From positions 146,727 to 210,726 of the forward strand of contig NZ_JAODTZ010000011.1 of NCBI RefSeq assembly GCF_025399795.1: a stretch of DNA of 64,000 nt, read 5' to 3'. Source of the DNA: Streptomyces rhizosphaerihabitans. Lineage in GTDB: Bacteria > Actinomycetota > Actinomycetes > Streptomycetales > Streptomycetaceae. Shown here piece after piece: positions 1 through 10,118 of this stretch; position 1 is the stretch's first letter, and every line of letters begins with the position of its first letter. A model generated the notes under the pieces. The model searched no databases. It was not told the DNA's origin and saw only the letters and a program-made list of their open reading frames with translations. The position numbers and the translations under genes were made by a program.

Positions 1-1457
1 TGCTGCGTCACCCAGTGGGCTTTGCCGTAGACCTGTTCGATCTCCGCGAGGACACTGCGCCGCAGCGCGTGCGGGGTGTGCTTCATCTTCTGGGAGATCA
101 CGGTGCCGAACTGCTGGGCGATGAGGCCCCGGCTGTTCTTTCCCGCGGCGTCCACAGGCAGGTCATCCGGCTCCATCTGGCCGGGCGGGATCAGCGCCTT
201 GGACATGAAGAACTTAGTCAGTCCATTCGGATGGAAGAAGCGCTCCGGGCGCACCGGGCGCCCGAAGAACACGTCGTCGTTCAAGTAGAGGAAGTGCTCC
301 GCGAGCCCGGGAATGCGGTGCAACTGACTTTCGATCGCATGGGAGTTGAAGGTGGGCAGGGCATCCGGATCGGAGAAAATCTCCCTGTGATCGACCACAT
401 GCAGGCCCGGATGGTCGGTGTCGAGCCAGGCGGGGACCTGTCCCGCGGTAACCAGGAAGACGTTCCGCACCCAGGGTGCGTACTGGTGGAGTGACCTGAG
501 GGAGTACCGGAGTTCGTCCCGGCTCGTATAACGCGCGCCGTTCGCCGCCTGTTCGTGGAGCGATGTCGTGCCGGTGGCCAGCGCCCGTCGTGCCGCGTCC
601 TTGCGCCTTCGCCACACCGGGTCCGAGTCGTCGACCCAGGTGTAGACGACGTCGATCGGATAGAGGTGGTCGCCGATCAACGAAGCGGTGAACTCGGGCA
701 GCGTGCGGGTCTGACCCGTTCCGTACAGGAACGGGACGGGGCTGAAGAGGCGCTGCTCGGCCTGACGGCGCTCGCCCCGCGGCGGAGTTCTCGTGACCAC
801 CGGGTTGGGGCGCGGCGCGACCAGCTCACCGTCGACCTCGTCCCAGAACTCGAGATCGCATCCCGACTCGTGGGCGAAGACGAGGTTCTCCGTCGGGTCG
901 CAGACGTTCCAGGACAGCCGGAGCACCTGCTGCGAGCGGAGCCTGCGCCAGGTCTTCGCCGACCGTCCGGTCAGCGGCGCTCCCCCCGGTACCGCGCAGG
1001 CGTAGCCCGGGTTACGGGCGAAAACGAGCTGGAGCACTTCCTCCACGTCGCGACGGAGCACCGCGGGAACAGCCACGCAGGGCACGTTCTTGCCGGTGCC
1101 GCGTACGGCGAAGTAGTCGATCTCGGAATCTTCCAGCACCGCCACCAGCAGATGGAGGTTCCTGGCCCGCGCGGCCCACTCGGTGGCACCGGGGACGACT
1201 GTGGCCAGGACATGTCGGCCGTTGAACTGCACGACGCGCATCGGAGCACGGGCGCCGCTCCTGGCCGGACTGCGGCGCCCACCCCGTGCGGCTTTCACCA
1301 GAGCCGAGCGGAACGAGTCGAGGGCGGCGAGGGTACGCATGACGGCGATCCGCAGTGGGCGCGGCACACGACGCACGATGCGTCGGCGCGCCCTCACAGG
1401 CACCAAAGATCGATATGTCGATACCAGGGCACTGTTCTCGGGGTTACCCGGGCTCAC
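1..1457 (-). CDS. Stealth-family sugar-phosphate transferase (C-terminus beyond window)
   Basis: About 485 codons lie inside the window and the frame is still open at base 1, so the C-terminus is missing. The Stealth conserved regions are readable in order: CR1 DVVYTWVDDSDP near residue 266, CR2 RDELRYSLRSLHQYAPWVRNVF near 314 followed by HFLYLNDDVFFGRP near 386, and the start of CR3, MKHTPHALRRSV, near 456. Stealth proteins transfer hexose-1-phosphate units during capsule or exopolysaccharide synthesis; the acidic NDD and DDS residues are the expected catalytic and metal ligands. The first ~250 residues are less typical. The GTG at 1457 follows GAGGAG with a 5-base gap; the adjacent GTG at 1460 sits too close to that ribosome site. 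The LCP wall-polymer ligase next door fits a cell-surface glycopolymer role. The substrate is unknown. Confidence 0.85.
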   Translation of the reverse strand, partial: MSPGNPENSALVSTYRSLVPVRARRRIVRRVPRPLRIAVMRTLAALDSFRSALVKAARGGRRSPARSGARAPMRVVQFNGRHVLATVVPGATEWAARARNLHLLVAVLEDSEIDYFAVRGTGKNVPCVAVPAVLRRDVEEVLQLVFARNPGYACAVPGGAPLTGRSAKTWRRLRSQQVLRLSWNVCDPTENLVFAHESGCDLEFWDEVDGELVAPRPNPVVTRTPPRGERRQAEQRLFSPVPFLYGTGQTRTLPEFTASLIGDHLYPIDVVYTWVDDSDPVWRRRKDAARRALATGTTSLHEQAANGARYTSRDELRYSLRSLHQYAPWVRNVFLVTAGQVPAWLDTDHPGLHVVDHREIFSDPDALPTFNSHAIESQLHRIPGLAEHFLYLNDDVFFGRPVRPERFFHPNGLTKFFMSKALIPPGQMEPDDLPVDAAGKNSRGLIAQQFGTVISQKMKHTPHALRRSVLAEIEQVYGKAHWVTQ

Positions 1458-1912
1458 CACGGCTCCTCAGCGTCCTACAGAAAAGGGCTGAGGCCCCCCT
1501 CACACCCAAAGTGATCAACCAGGCGTGACCACCGGCCCCGAACGGCGAGATCACGCCATCGAATATTCACATCTCAGCCACCCTCTGTCCACTTTTTGTC
1601 CCCGGCAGGCACAAACGTGAGACGCGCTTCACTCAACTTTCATTCAAGTCGGGAGCAATGCCCGACTTGCACCCCTGACCAGGGATCTTCGGCGTCACAA
1701 CGCGGGATCGGCCGCCGAAGGCCTCCCGGCCAGGCGGCCCGTACCGTCCTGAACGGTGCGGTCGACACCGATAACCCTGGCCGCACACACGTCCGAACGC
1801 GTGTCTATAGTGCACGTCAGCCCGGCAATGCACGGACCGGCCTCCCCCACCCGAGTCCTCAGGCCATCGACATCCGCCCCCAAGGGCACGACAAGCTAGG
1901 ACCCGGACCAGG
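1458..1912. other. Intergenic region between divergent Stealth and LCP genes
   Basis: 455 bases with no convincing gene. It must hold the promoters of both divergent genes, but I could not single out a clear -35/-10 pair or an operator. The only open frames are short and have atypical codon use. Confidence 0.5.
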
Positions 1913-3028
1913 ATGAGCCATGTCTCGACGCCCCAGCCCACTGAATCCGACGCGCCGTCCCGGGGCGACGGCGGCGGTGACGGGCAAGGAGCCGAACGCG
2001 GGCGCGCAGGCGGCCGCCGGATCGGCAGGAAGATTCTGCTGGGGCTGGCCGTCCTCGTCATCGCGGCCGGCGGCACCGGCTACTGGCTCTACAGCGGCCT
2101 CGACGGCAACATCAAGGGCATCGACCTCGACAAGGCGATCGGCGACGACCGGCCGGCGAAGCTGCCCACCTCCGGACAGAACATCCTGATCCTCGGATCC
2201 GACTCGCGCGCCGGCGCCAACGCCGCACTCAAGACGGGTCACGTCTCCGGGGCTCGTTCCGACACCGCGCTGGTGATGCACATACCCGAGGGCCGCAAGA
2301 AGGCCGTCGCGATCAGCATTCCGCGCGACACCCTGGTGACCCGCCCCGAGTGCACCAAGGCGGACGGCTCCAAGGTCCCCTCCGCGAAGCGCGTCATGTT
2401 CAACTCCGTCTACTCCCAGGTCGGTTCGGCCTGCGTGGTCAAGACCGTGGAGAAGATCTCCGGGATCCGCATGGACCACTACATGGAGATCGACTTCGCC
2501 GGCTTCAAGGACCTGGTGGACGCGATAGGTGGCGTGACCGTCACCGTCGACGAGGACATCCACGACACCTCCAGCGGCCTCGACCTCACCGCCGGCACGC
2601 ACCGGCTGGACGGCGCCCAGTCCCTGGAGTTCGTACGGACCCGGCACGGCATCGGCGACGGCAGCGACCTCGGCCGCATCGGCCTCCAGCAGCAGTTCAT
2701 GACCGCGCTGCTCACCGAGATCAAGGAGCAGGACCTGCTGGGCAGCCCCGCCAAGACGTTCGAGATCGCCGACAGCCTGACCCAGGCGCTCACCACCGAC
2801 TCCGACCTCGCCTCGCTCAGGTCGCTGGCCAGGTTCGGGCAGAGCATGAACGGCGTCGACCCGTCCACCATGGAGACGATCATGCTCCCGGTGTCGTACG
2901 ACAGGATCGACCCGAACCGGGTCGTGGCGGCCGAGCCGCAGGCGTCGACGCTCTGGAAGGCACTGCGCACCGACTCCGTGATCCCCGAGTCGGCGAAGAA
3001 GTCGCCCGCCACCGGCGGGACTTCCTGA
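1913..3028 (+). CDS. LytR-CpsA-Psr (LCP) family wall-polymer ligase
   Basis: 371 residues. A hydrophilic N-terminus of about 40 residues is followed by one membrane helix (41-60) and an external LCP domain. Family motifs are present: NILILGSDSRAG near 90, RSDTALVMHI near 114, ISIPRDTLV near 131 and DLGRIGLQQQ near 254. These supply the Asp and Arg residues that bind polyprenyl-pyrophosphate substrates. LCP enzymes transfer lipid-linked teichoic-type or capsular polymers to peptidoglycan on the outer face of the membrane. The ATG has a weak GGACCAGG ribosome site. Transcription ends at a strong hairpin at 3090-3136. Its divergent neighbour, a Stealth transferase, could make a polymer of the kind LCP proteins attach, but that link is inference. 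Confidence 0.92.
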   Translation: MSHVSTPQPTESDAPSRGDGGGDGQGAERGRAGGRRIGRKILLGLAVLVIAAGGTGYWLYSGLDGNIKGIDLDKAIGDDRPAKLPTSGQNILILGSDSRAGANAALKTGHVSGARSDTALVMHIPEGRKKAVAISIPRDTLVTRPECTKADGSKVPSAKRVMFNSVYSQVGSACVVKTVEKISGIRMDHYMEIDFAGFKDLVDAIGGVTVTVDEDIHDTSSGLDLTAGTHRLDGAQSLEFVRTRHGIGDGSDLGRIGLQQQFMTALLTEIKEQDLLGSPAKTFEIADSLTQALTTDSDLASLRSLARFGQSMNGVDPSTMETIMLPVSYDRIDPNRVVAAEPQASTLWKALRTDSVIPESAKKSPATGGTS

Positions 3029-3089
3029 CACATCCCACGGGAAGGGGCGCGCAGCACGGACCGGCTGCGTCGCTCCGCCCACCGGTTGG

Positions 3090-3136
3090 CACGCCGACAC
3101 CGCCGTACCGGCTTTCGGTACGGCGGTGTCGGCGTG
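3090..3136. terminator. Bidirectional hairpin terminator, 21-bp perfect stem
   Basis: Arms at 3090-3110 and 3116-3136 are exact reverse complements around a 5-base loop (GCTTT). It sits between the converging LCP gene and the propeller gene, so it can stop transcription from both sides. Confidence 0.9.
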
Positions 3137-3161
3137 CGTTCCAGAACGAGAACCGGCGGCG

Positions 3162-4178
3162 TCAGACCGACCGCCATGCCTCCAGGGCGATCCCCGGCTC
3201 GTCCTTGCGGCGGGTGACGCGGAGTTCGCCCGTGCCGGGGGAGAGAGTCGCGGCGACCACTCGGCCCTCCTTGTCCTCCGCCAGCGACAGCAGGGCGTCG
3301 GCGGGGAGTTCGGGCCCCGACTCCGTCCACCACGCGCCCGCCGACTCGTCCTCGGTCGGGTAGGCGGCGAAGGCCACCCGTCCGCTCGCCGAACGCTGGG
3401 CCAGCAACGTGCAGTCGTGGCCGTCGAGTTCGCAGCGGATGACGCAGACGGGACCCGGGCCGGCCGAGGCCAGCAGGGCCACCGGCTTGGTGCCGGGACG
3501 CCATGCGCACACATCGCCCGAGCCGTCGGTGAAGAAGAGCGTGGTGGAGTCCGCGGAGGTGGCGAGCGCGCGCAGGGTGCCGGGTCGGACCGGTGCCTCC
3601 AGCGCCTCGTCCAGGGCGGGTTGCGCGCCCGCCTCCTCCTGGCGCCAGTGCAGAACACCGCCCGGGACGGCCGCGTACAGCTCGACACGGCCGGAGCTGC
3701 CTGTCACGGCCGCCAGATCCCCTTGGACGTCATGCCCCTTGAGGTCGTACCAGGGCCCCCAGCCGCCCTTCTCCTTCTGGGCGATCATGCTCACTCCGCC
3801 GCCCTTGTTGCGGACGAAGACATGGGCGCGCCCCTTCGCGTCGACCGCTGCAGCGGGGTTGCCCGTCCGGTCCCCGGTGCGGTCGGGGTGACCGATCGGG
3901 TTCCAGTCGAGGGCGGCGAGGTCCGGCCGGAAGTGGGTCGAGTGGACGAGGCCCGACTGGTCGCGGGCCGTCGGACGCCAGGAGACCAGGTGGGTGTAGC
4001 GATCAGAACCCTGGCCCAAGGCGACTACGGAGTGCAGGCGTTGGTCGCCGCCCACGGTACGCGGAGGGTCCCAGGGGCCACCGGGTCCGCGCTCCGCCCG
4101 GCAGTGGACCGTGGCCTCCGACAGCAGGTACGCAGCGAGCCTGCCGTCGCGGCCGCGTATGAGCCAGTCGACGTTCAC
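3162..4178 (-). CDS. Hypothetical protein, probable beta-propeller
   Basis: 338 residues with no signal peptide or membrane segment. The chain repeats short strand-turn-strand units rich in W, Y and G (for example VDAKGRAHVFVRNKGGG, GGWGPWYDLKG, RVELYAAVPGGVLHW, TLFFTDGSGDVCAW). This resembles PLL or sialidase-type propellers that read sugars or proteins. No catalytic motif is recognised. The GTG start at 4178 follows an AAGGTGA ribosome site. It converges on the LCP gene and diverges from the NYN gene. The fold is inferred from strand periodicity and the function is unknown. Confidence 0.75.
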   Translation of the reverse strand: MNVDWLIRGRDGRLAAYLLSEATVHCRAERGPGGPWDPPRTVGGDQRLHSVVALGQGSDRYTHLVSWRPTARDQSGLVHSTHFRPDLAALDWNPIGHPDRTGDRTGNPAAAVDAKGRAHVFVRNKGGGVSMIAQKEKGGWGPWYDLKGHDVQGDLAAVTGSSGRVELYAAVPGGVLHWRQEEAGAQPALDEALEAPVRPGTLRALATSADSTTLFFTDGSGDVCAWRPGTKPVALLASAGPGPVCVIRCELDGHDCTLLAQRSASGRVAFAAYPTEDESAGAWWTESGPELPADALLSLAEDKEGRVVAATLSPGTGELRVTRRKDEPGIALEAWRSV

Positions 4179-4188
4179 CGCTTCACCT

Positions 4189-4222
4189 TAATCGGGGGCG
4201 GGGCGCCCGGTAATCGGGGGCG
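4189..4222. repeat. 12-bp direct repeat in divergent promoter region
   Basis: TAATCGGGGGCG occurs at 4189-4200 and again at 4211-4222, 22 bases apart, between the divergent propeller and NYN genes. It could be a tandem regulator site; no function is assigned. Confidence 0.5.
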
Positions 4223-4292
4223 TGCCGTTCCGCCGGGGCCGTGTCCGTCGTGACACGGCGCCGGGCCGAGGGCGTTCTGGCAGGGTGAGGGC

Positions 4293-4667
4293 ATGACGAC
4301 TCTGCTCATCGTGGACGGCGCCAACGTGGTGGGGTCCGTGCCGGACGGCTGGTGGCGGGACCGTCGCGGCGCCGCCGGGCGGCTCAGGGACACGCTGGCG
4401 GAGTTCGCCGAGCGGGGCCTGCCCGGTCACCCGGGCCCGCTGGAGATCGTCCTGGTGGTGGAGGGCGCGGCGCGCGGGGTGGACTCCGTCCCCGGGGTCC
4501 GTGTCGACGAGGCTCCGGGCAGCGGCGACGACCGCATGGTGGAGCTGGTGGCCGAGGCTCGGGGCCGCGCCTGTCTGGTCGTCACGGCCGACCGCGAACT
4601 ACGACGCCGGGTCGGCGAACTGGGCGCGGCGGTCACGGGGCCGCGCACGGTACGCCCTCACCCCTGA
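4293..4667 (+). CDS. NYN-domain (PIN-like) protein, putative RNase
   Basis: 124 residues forming a single compact domain. The N-terminal strand ends in DGANVVGS (residues 8-15), the first acidic metal-binding motif of NYN/PIN-like nucleases. Later acidic groups are DDRMVEL near 74 and the CLVVTADREL strand near 96, as expected for the metal-dependent active site. NYN proteins cleave RNA, often tRNA, rRNA or mRNA. The protein is cytoplasmic and its substrate is unknown. The ATG follows GAGGG. The stop codon lies inside a tandem duplication (4662-4710), so the C-terminus may have been changed recently. Confidence 0.8.
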   Translation: MTTLLIVDGANVVGSVPDGWWRDRRGAAGRLRDTLAEFAERGLPGHPGPLEIVLVVEGAARGVDSVPGVRVDEAPGSGDDRMVELVAEARGRACLVVTADRELRRRVGELGAAVTGPRTVRPHP

Positions 4668-4710
4668 CCGCCGGTCCGCGTACCGCCCTGACCGCCGGTC
4701 CGCGTCACCG
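4662..4710. repeat. 24-bp tandem duplication over the NYN stop codon
   Basis: A unit beginning CCCTGACCGCCGGTCCGCGT occurs at 4662-4685 and again at 4686-4710, the second copy one base longer. The NYN gene's TGA stop is inside the first copy. Confidence 0.8.
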
Positions 4711-4918
4711 CCCTGGGCCGAGCTCGCCGACGCCGCGATCTCCTCGACGCCGCCCGACGGCGCGGCGTCACCTCCGGCATCCGCACCCGCGTACCTGGCG
4801 GCCCGGCGCGCGTCGCGACGACGGGACACGGGATCGGGTCCGGGGCGTACTCCCCCGTGACGCCGGTCCGCTCGTCACGTCACTGCCGCCGCCCAGCGGG
4901 TGTACGAGCACGCCACAA

Positions 4919-4955
4919 GGCCCCGCAGTCCCGACCGGAGCGGGAGGGCGGGGCC
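4919..4955. terminator. Hairpin terminator after the amino-acid permease
   Basis: GGCCCCGC at 4919-4926 pairs with GCGGGGCC at 4948-4955, with an inner TCCCG/CGGGA pairing. It lies 10 bases past the permease stop. The rest of 4668-4965 (298 bases) holds no gene that I can support. Confidence 0.75.
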
Positions 4956-4965
4956 GGCGGGGCCG

Positions 4966-6489
4966 CTACCCGGCGGTGCCGCCGGGCGGGTTGCCGATCT
5001 CGCCGAGTGTCGTCTCCTCGTGCCGGCCGAGGCGACTGTGCGAGCGCCCGTAGAGGAAGTAGACGACGATGCCGATCACCATCCAGATCGCGAACCGCAG
5101 CCAGGTCTCCGCGGGCAGGTTCAGCATCAGCCACAGCGTCGCGAGGACGGACAGGATCGGCACCCACGGCACCAGCGGGGTGCGGAAGGCGCGGGGCAGA
5201 TCGGGGCGGGTGCGGCGGAGGATGACGACGCCGACGGCGACCACGATGAAGGCGAAGAGCGTGCCGATGTTGACCAGTTCGGCCAGCTCGCTGAGGCTGG
5301 TGAAGCCCGCGAGGATCGCGATGATCACACCGAGCAGGATCGTCGGCCGGTGCGGGGTGCGGAACCTCGGGTGGACCCGGGAGAAGAACCGCGGCAGCAG
5401 TCCGTCGCGGCTCATCGCGAAGAAGACACGCGTCTGGCCGAGCAGCAGGATCATGCAGACCGTGGTCAGTCCGACGGCGGCGCCGAAGCTGATGACGCCC
5501 GCGTACCAGGGGTGCCCGGTGGCCTTGAACGCGTCGGCGAGCGGGGCGTCGACGGACAGCTCGGTGTACTTCTGCATGCCCGTGACCACGATCGACACCA
5601 GGACGTAGAGCGTGGTGCAGATGATCAGCGAGCCGAGGATGCCGCGCGGCATGTCCCGCTGCGGGTTCTTCGTCTCCTCGGCGGCCGTGGCGACCACGTC
5701 GAAGCCGATGAAGGCGAAGAACACGACGGAGGCCGCGGTGAAGATGCCCATCACGCCGAAGTTGGTCGGCGCCCAGCCGAACATCAGCTGGATCAGCGGG
5801 GTCTTGATGCCGCTGCCCGCCTCCACGGCCTGCGCCTTGGGGATGAACGGCTTGTAGTTGTCGCCCTCGATGAAGAAGGCGCCCGCGATGATCACGATCA
5901 GGACGACGGTGACCTTGATCGCGACGACCAGTGTGGTGATCCGGGCGGAGAGCTTCACGCCGATGACGAGGATGGCGGTGAGCACCAGCACCAGTGCTGA
6001 GGCGAGAATGTCGAAACCGAACCCGGTGGCCCCCTCGCGTCCGCTGAGCGACTCGGGCATGTGCCAGCCCGCGTTGTCCATCAGCGAGCGCACATAGCCC
6101 GACCAGCCGACGGCCACCACCGCCGTGCCGAGCGCGAACTCCAGCACCAGGTCCCAGCCGATGATCCAGGCGGGCATCTCGCCCAGAGAGGCGTAGGCGA
6201 ACGTGTACGCGGATCCCGCGACGGGGACCGTGGAGGCGAACTCCGCGTAGCACAGGGCCGCCAGCGCACAGGCGACACCCGCGGCGACGAAGGCGAGCGA
6301 GACCCCCGGCCCCGCGTTCTCCTTGGCCACCTTGCCGGTGAGGACGAAGATGCCGGTGCCGATGATGACACCGACGCCGAACACGGTGAGGTCCAGAGCG
6401 GACAGCGTCTTCTTGAGCGCGTGCTCCGGCTCCTCAGTGTCCAAGATCGATTGTTCGACCTTCTTCGTTCTGAAGAGGGTGTTGCTCAC
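4966..6489 (-). CDS. APC-family amino-acid permease
   Basis: 507 residues with about 12 membrane helices. Helix 1 carries the substrate-binding glycine motif GVGVIIGTGIFVLTG. SLAFVAAGVACALAALCYAE and GFDVVATAAEETKNPQRDMP (helix 6 and the following loop) are also typical of the cationic amino-acid transporter branch. It imports amino acids at the cell membrane; the exact substrate is not readable. The GTG at 6489 has GGGAGG seven bases upstream. A longer open frame exists, but its first 43 codons cross a terminator and lack a ribosome site. Its position next to dxs matches the S. coelicolor order (SCO6014, SCO6013). Confidence 0.88.
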   Translation of the reverse strand: MSNTLFRTKKVEQSILDTEEPEHALKKTLSALDLTVFGVGVIIGTGIFVLTGKVAKENAGPGVSLAFVAAGVACALAALCYAEFASTVPVAGSAYTFAYASLGEMPAWIIGWDLVLEFALGTAVVAVGWSGYVRSLMDNAGWHMPESLSGREGATGFGFDILASALVLVLTAILVIGVKLSARITTLVVAIKVTVVLIVIIAGAFFIEGDNYKPFIPKAQAVEAGSGIKTPLIQLMFGWAPTNFGVMGIFTAASVVFFAFIGFDVVATAAEETKNPQRDMPRGILGSLIICTTLYVLVSIVVTGMQKYTELSVDAPLADAFKATGHPWYAGVISFGAAVGLTTVCMILLLGQTRVFFAMSRDGLLPRFFSRVHPRFRTPHRPTILLGVIIAILAGFTSLSELAELVNIGTLFAFIVVAVGVVILRRTRPDLPRAFRTPLVPWVPILSVLATLWLMLNLPAETWLRFAIWMVIGIVVYFLYGRSHSRLGRHEETTLGEIGNPPGGTAG

Positions 6490-6572
6490 GGACGTACCTC
6501 CCACGCTTGTCGTCCTCGACATGATCGAGAGGGCAGGTAGCACGTGTTCCCCGGCGCGGCCCGGTTCACGCG

Positions 6573-6619
6573 GATGGGCCGGTTTCACCACCCGTACAGG
6601 GTGCTGAAACCGGCCCATC
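6573..6619. terminator. Hairpin terminator after dxs
   Basis: Perfect 15-bp arms at 6573-6587 and 6605-6619, with a further CACCC/GGGTG pairing in the loop. It lies just past the dxs stop codon. Confidence 0.85.
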
Positions 6620-6636
6620 GGCCCTACGTGGCCGCG

Positions 6637-8568
6637 TCAGTCGCGCGCGGGCTCCACCGCGTCCATGGCCTGCGCGGTGGTGCGCTCGTACCGGCCGTCG
6701 AGCTTGGCGACGAGGCCGGTGACCTGCCGGGCGATGTCCGGCGCGGTCAGGCCGATCTCCGCCATGACCTCGGCGCGGGAGGCGTGGTCGAGGAAGCGCG
6801 GCGGGATGCCGAAGTCGCGCAGCGGGACGTCGACGCCCGCGTCGCGCAGGGCCTGCGCGACCGCCGAGCCGACACCGCCGACCCTGGAGTTGTCCTCAAC
6901 CGTGACGACCACGCGGTGCTGCTCGGCGAGCGGGGCCATGGCCTCGTCGACCGGCTTGACCCAGCGCGGGTCGACGACGGTGGTGGAGATGCCCTGCCGG
7001 TCGAGGAGAGAGGCGATCTCCAGGCACATCGGGGCGAGCGCGCCGACGGAGACCAGCAGCACGTCGGGCGCGTCGGTGCCGGGCTCCCGCAGGACGTCCA
7101 TCCCGCCGATCCGGCCCACGGCGGGGACGGCCGGGCCGACCGCGCCCTTGGAGAAGCGCACCACGGTGGGCGCGTCCTTCACCTGGACGGCCTCGCGCAG
7201 CTGGGCGCGGACCTGGTCGGCGTCGCGCGGCGCGGCGAGCCTGAGGCCCGGGACGACCTGGAGGATGGACATGTCCCACATGCCGTTGTGCGAGGCGCCG
7301 TCGGTGCCGGTGACGCCCGCGCGGTCCAGGACGAAGGTGACGCCGCACTTGTGCAGGGCCACGTCCATCAGGACCTGGTCGAAGGCGCGGTTGAGGAAGG
7401 TCGCGTAGACGGCGAACACGGGGTGCAGTCCGCCAGTGGCGAGGCCCGCGGCGGAGACGGCGGCGTGCTGCTCGGCGATGCCGACGTCGTAGACCCGCTT
7501 GGGGAACGCCTTGGCGAACCGGTCGAGGCCGACCGGCTGGAGCATCGCGGCGGTGATCGCGACGATGTCCTCGCGCTCCTTGCCGAGCTCGACCATCTCC
7601 TCGCCGAAGACGGAGGTCCAGTCGGCGCCGGAGGAGGCGATCGGCAGGCCCGTGTCGGGGTGGATCTTGCCGACGGCGTGGAAGCGGTCCGCCTCGTCCT
7701 GGAGGGCGGGCTGGTAGCCGCGGCCCTTCTCGGTGAGGCAGTGCACGATGACCGGGCCGCCGAAGCGCTTGGCGCGGGCGAGGGCCGACTCCAGGGCCTC
7801 GATGTCGTGGCCGTCGATCGGCCCGACGTACTTCAGGCCGAGGTCCTCGAACATGCCCTGCGGGGCGATGAAGTCCTTCAGGCCCTTCTTCGCACCGTGC
7901 AGGGTCTCGTAGAGAGGCTTGCCGACGACCGGGGTGCGCTCCAGGAGGTCCTTGCCGCGGGCCAGGAAGCGCTCGTAGCCGTCGGTGGTGCGCAGGGTCG
8001 CCAGATGGTTCGCGAGGCCGCCGATGGTCGGCGCGTACGAACGCTCGTTGTCGTTGACGACGATGATCAGCGGGCGGTCCTTGGCGTCGGCGATGTTGTT
8101 CAGCGCCTCCCAGGCCATACCGCCGGTGAGAGCGCCGTCACCGATGACGGCGACCACGTGGTCGTTCCTGCCGAGGACCTCGTTGGCCTTCGACAGACCG
8201 TCGGCCCAGCCGAGGACCGTGGAGGCGTGCGAGTTCTCGATGATGTCGTGCTCGGACTCGGCCTGCGAGGGGTAGCCGGACAGGCCGCCCTTCATCTTCA
8301 GCCGGGAGAAGTCCTGGCGGCCGGTGAGCAGCTTGTGGACGTAGGACTGGTGGCCCGTGTCCCACAGCACTCTGTCCTTGGGCGACTCGAAGACGCGGTG
8401 CAGGGCGATGGTCAGTTCCACGACACCGAGGTTGGGGCCGAGGTGGCCGCCGGTCTTGGAGACCGCGTCGACGAGGAAGGTCCTGATCTCGCCGGCCAGC
8501 TGGTCCAGCTGCTCCAGGCTGAGCCGGTCCAGATCGCGCGGTCCCCTGATGCGGGTCAGCAGCGGCAC
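6637..8568 (-). CDS. dxs: 1-deoxy-D-xylulose-5-phosphate synthase
   Basis: 643 residues, the normal length. The enzyme condenses pyruvate and glyceraldehyde-3-phosphate to DXP, the first step of the MEP route to isoprenoids, using thiamine diphosphate. GHLGPNLG (41-48), the TPP motif GDGALTGG at 143-150 ending in NN at 157-158, GPIDGHD, and the catalytic-Glu motif [10 protein letters not shown] near 364 are all present. [15 protein letters not shown] marks the pyrimidine-binding domain. The GTG at 8568 is preceded by GGAGG. The gene stands alone between two hairpins, so it is probably monocistronic. Streptomyces often carry a second dxs elsewhere. Confidence 0.97.
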   Translation of the reverse strand: MPLLTRIRGPRDLDRLSLEQLDQLAGEIRTFLVDAVSKTGGHLGPNLGVVELTIALHRVFESPKDRVLWDTGHQSYVHKLLTGRQDFSRLKMKGGLSGYPSQAESEHDIIENSHASTVLGWADGLSKANEVLGRNDHVVAVIGDGALTGGMAWEALNNIADAKDRPLIIVVNDNERSYAPTIGGLANHLATLRTTDGYERFLARGKDLLERTPVVGKPLYETLHGAKKGLKDFIAPQGMFEDLGLKYVGPIDGHDIEALESALARAKRFGGPVIVHCLTEKGRGYQPALQDEADRFHAVGKIHPDTGLPIASSGADWTSVFGEEMVELGKEREDIVAITAAMLQPVGLDRFAKAFPKRVYDVGIAEQHAAVSAAGLATGGLHPVFAVYATFLNRAFDQVLMDVALHKCGVTFVLDRAGVTGTDGASHNGMWDMSILQVVPGLRLAAPRDADQVRAQLREAVQVKDAPTVVRFSKGAVGPAVPAVGRIGGMDVLREPGTDAPDVLLVSVGALAPMCLEIASLLDRQGISTTVVDPRWVKPVDEAMAPLAEQHRVVVTVEDNSRVGGVGSAVAQALRDAGVDVPLRDFGIPPRFLDHASRAEVMAEIGLTAPDIARQVTGLVAKLDGRYERTTAQAMDAVEPARD

Positions 8569-8709
8569 CCGTGCCTCCTTGCAGTAGAGCTGTTGCCGGG
8601 CTTGGTCGAGTCTAATGTTCCGCCTTTGCGGGCGCGGTCCGGGCCTGGCGTTGTACGCCACACGATCGGCCCAACCGGACGGGAACGCGCGTTCCATGTC
8701 CGGACGTGA

Positions 8710-8743
8710 CTGTGCCCGGCGCCACCACTGGCGCCGGGCACAG
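8710..8743. terminator. Hairpin terminator after xylH
   Basis: CTGTGCCCGGCGCCA at 8710-8724 pairs perfectly with 8729-8743 around CCAC. It ends the xylFGH transcript and separates it from dxs. Confidence 0.88.
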
Positions 8744-8795
8744 GATGTTTCACAGGGACGCCGTCGCGCTGTGCTACGGCGTTCCCCGCGGAGTG

Positions 8796-10118
8796 TTACG
8801 CGCGGCCTGCGGCCTTCTGGCTCTTGCGCGAGACGGAGTCGATGACGACCGCGCCCAGGAGCACCGCACCAGTGATCATGTACTGGATGGAGGTGTTCAT
8901 GTTGAGCAGGTCGAGACCGGTCTGGATCGACTGGATGACCAGCATGCCCAGGAGGGCCGACCAAACGTTTCCGCGGCCACCGAAGAGGCTCGTACCACCG
9001 ATGACGGCCGCCGCGATGGCGAGCATCAGCGTGTTGCCGCCACCGGCGTTCAGCGTGGCGCTCGCGGTCTGGCCGGCGAAGAACATACCGCCGACCGCCG
9101 CGAAACCGCCGGAGATGGCGAAGACGGTGATGCGGACCATGGACACGCTGATACCGGCACGGCGGGCCGCCTCGATGCCGCCGCCGACCGCGAAGATCTT
9201 GCGGCCGTACGTGGTGCGACGCAGCACGAAGTCGACGATCACCAGGGAGGCGAGGAAGATCACCAGGGCGTTGGAGACACCGGAGGCGTTGTTCAGCACG
9301 GCGGCGGCGGTGAAGGACGCCACGGCGAGCGCTCCGACGCGCAGCAGGATCTCGCTGGTGGGCCGGAAGGGCACACCGGCGGCCCGGCGGCGGCGCTGGT
9401 CGATGAACGAGCCCACGAGCATGGAGGCGACACCGAGGCCGGCCAGCACGTAGGCACCGATGACGGCCTGGTCCATGAAGAACGAGCTCTGGCCGAGCAG
9501 GTGGACCGGGCCGCTCTCGGCCGGGATGTTGATGGTGCCGCTCGTACCGAGCAGCCACAGCATCAGGCCGTTCCAGCCCAGGAAGCCGGCCAGCGTCACG
9601 ACGAAGGCGGGCACGCCGATCCTGGCGAAGAACCAGCCCTGCATCGCGCCGATGACGGCCCCGGTCAGGACGGTCAGGAACAGGGCCAGCCAGGCGTTCA
9701 CGCCGTGGTTGACCACGAACACCGCGAAGACCGTGGAGGCGAGGCCGCTGACCGAGCCGACGGAGAGGTCGATCTCACCGAGCAGCAGGACGAACACCAG
9801 GCCGATGGCCAGCATGCCGGTGGCCGACATGAAGTAGCTGATGTTCGACAGGTTGTCGGCGCTGAGGAAGCGGCTGTTCTGCGTCTGGAAGATCGTCCAG
9901 ATGATGATCAGGCCGATGAAGACCGGCAGCGAGCCCAGCTCGCCACCCTTGATCTTGCGCTTGAACTCGGTGACGTAGCCCTTGAGGCCCTCTTCGCGGA
10001 CCAGCAGACGCGGGTCCACGACCGACACGGGAGCGGCTGTGGGGTCGTCGGAGGGAGCCACCGTGTTCTGGTGCGCCACCTCGGCCTCCGCCTTGGAAAC
10101 CTTGGACGTGTCGCTCAC
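8796..10118 (-). CDS. xylH: Sugar ABC transporter permease, XylH type
   Basis: 440 residues. A cytoplasmic N-terminus of about 65 residues is followed by about ten hydrophobic segments of the RbsC/XylH type, including [16 protein letters not shown], the conserved loop of ribose/xylose permeases. It forms the membrane channel for pentose import with XylF and XylG. The GTG start at 10118 overlaps the xylG stop (GTGA), with GGAGG eight bases upstream, so the two are translationally coupled. Xylose as substrate is inferred from synteny with SCO6009-6011 beside rok7B7. Other aldoses are possible. Confidence 0.88.
   Translation of the reverse strand: MSDTSKVSKAEAEVAHQNTVAPSDDPTAAPVSVVDPRLLVREEGLKGYVTEFKRKIKGGELGSLPVFIGLIIIWTIFQTQNSRFLSADNLSNISYFMSATGMLAIGLVFVLLLGEIDLSVGSVSGLASTVFAVFVVNHGVNAWLALFLTVLTGAVIGAMQGWFFARIGVPAFVVTLAGFLGWNGLMLWLLGTSGTINIPAESGPVHLLGQSSFFMDQAVIGAYVLAGLGVASMLVGSFIDQRRRRAAGVPFRPTSEILLRVGALAVASFTAAAVLNNASGVSNALVIFLASLVIVDFVLRRTTYGRKIFAVGGGIEAARRAGISVSMVRITVFAISGGFAAVGGMFFAGQTASATLNAGGGNTLMLAIAAAVIGGTSLFGGRGNVWSALLGMLVIQSIQTGLDLLNMNTSIQYMITGAVLLGAVVIDSVSRKSQKAAGRA

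Noticed and set aside
1596..2076. Short frames in the LCP upstream region
   Set aside because: No ribosome site and atypical composition; they overlap the LCP promoter and 5' coding sequence.
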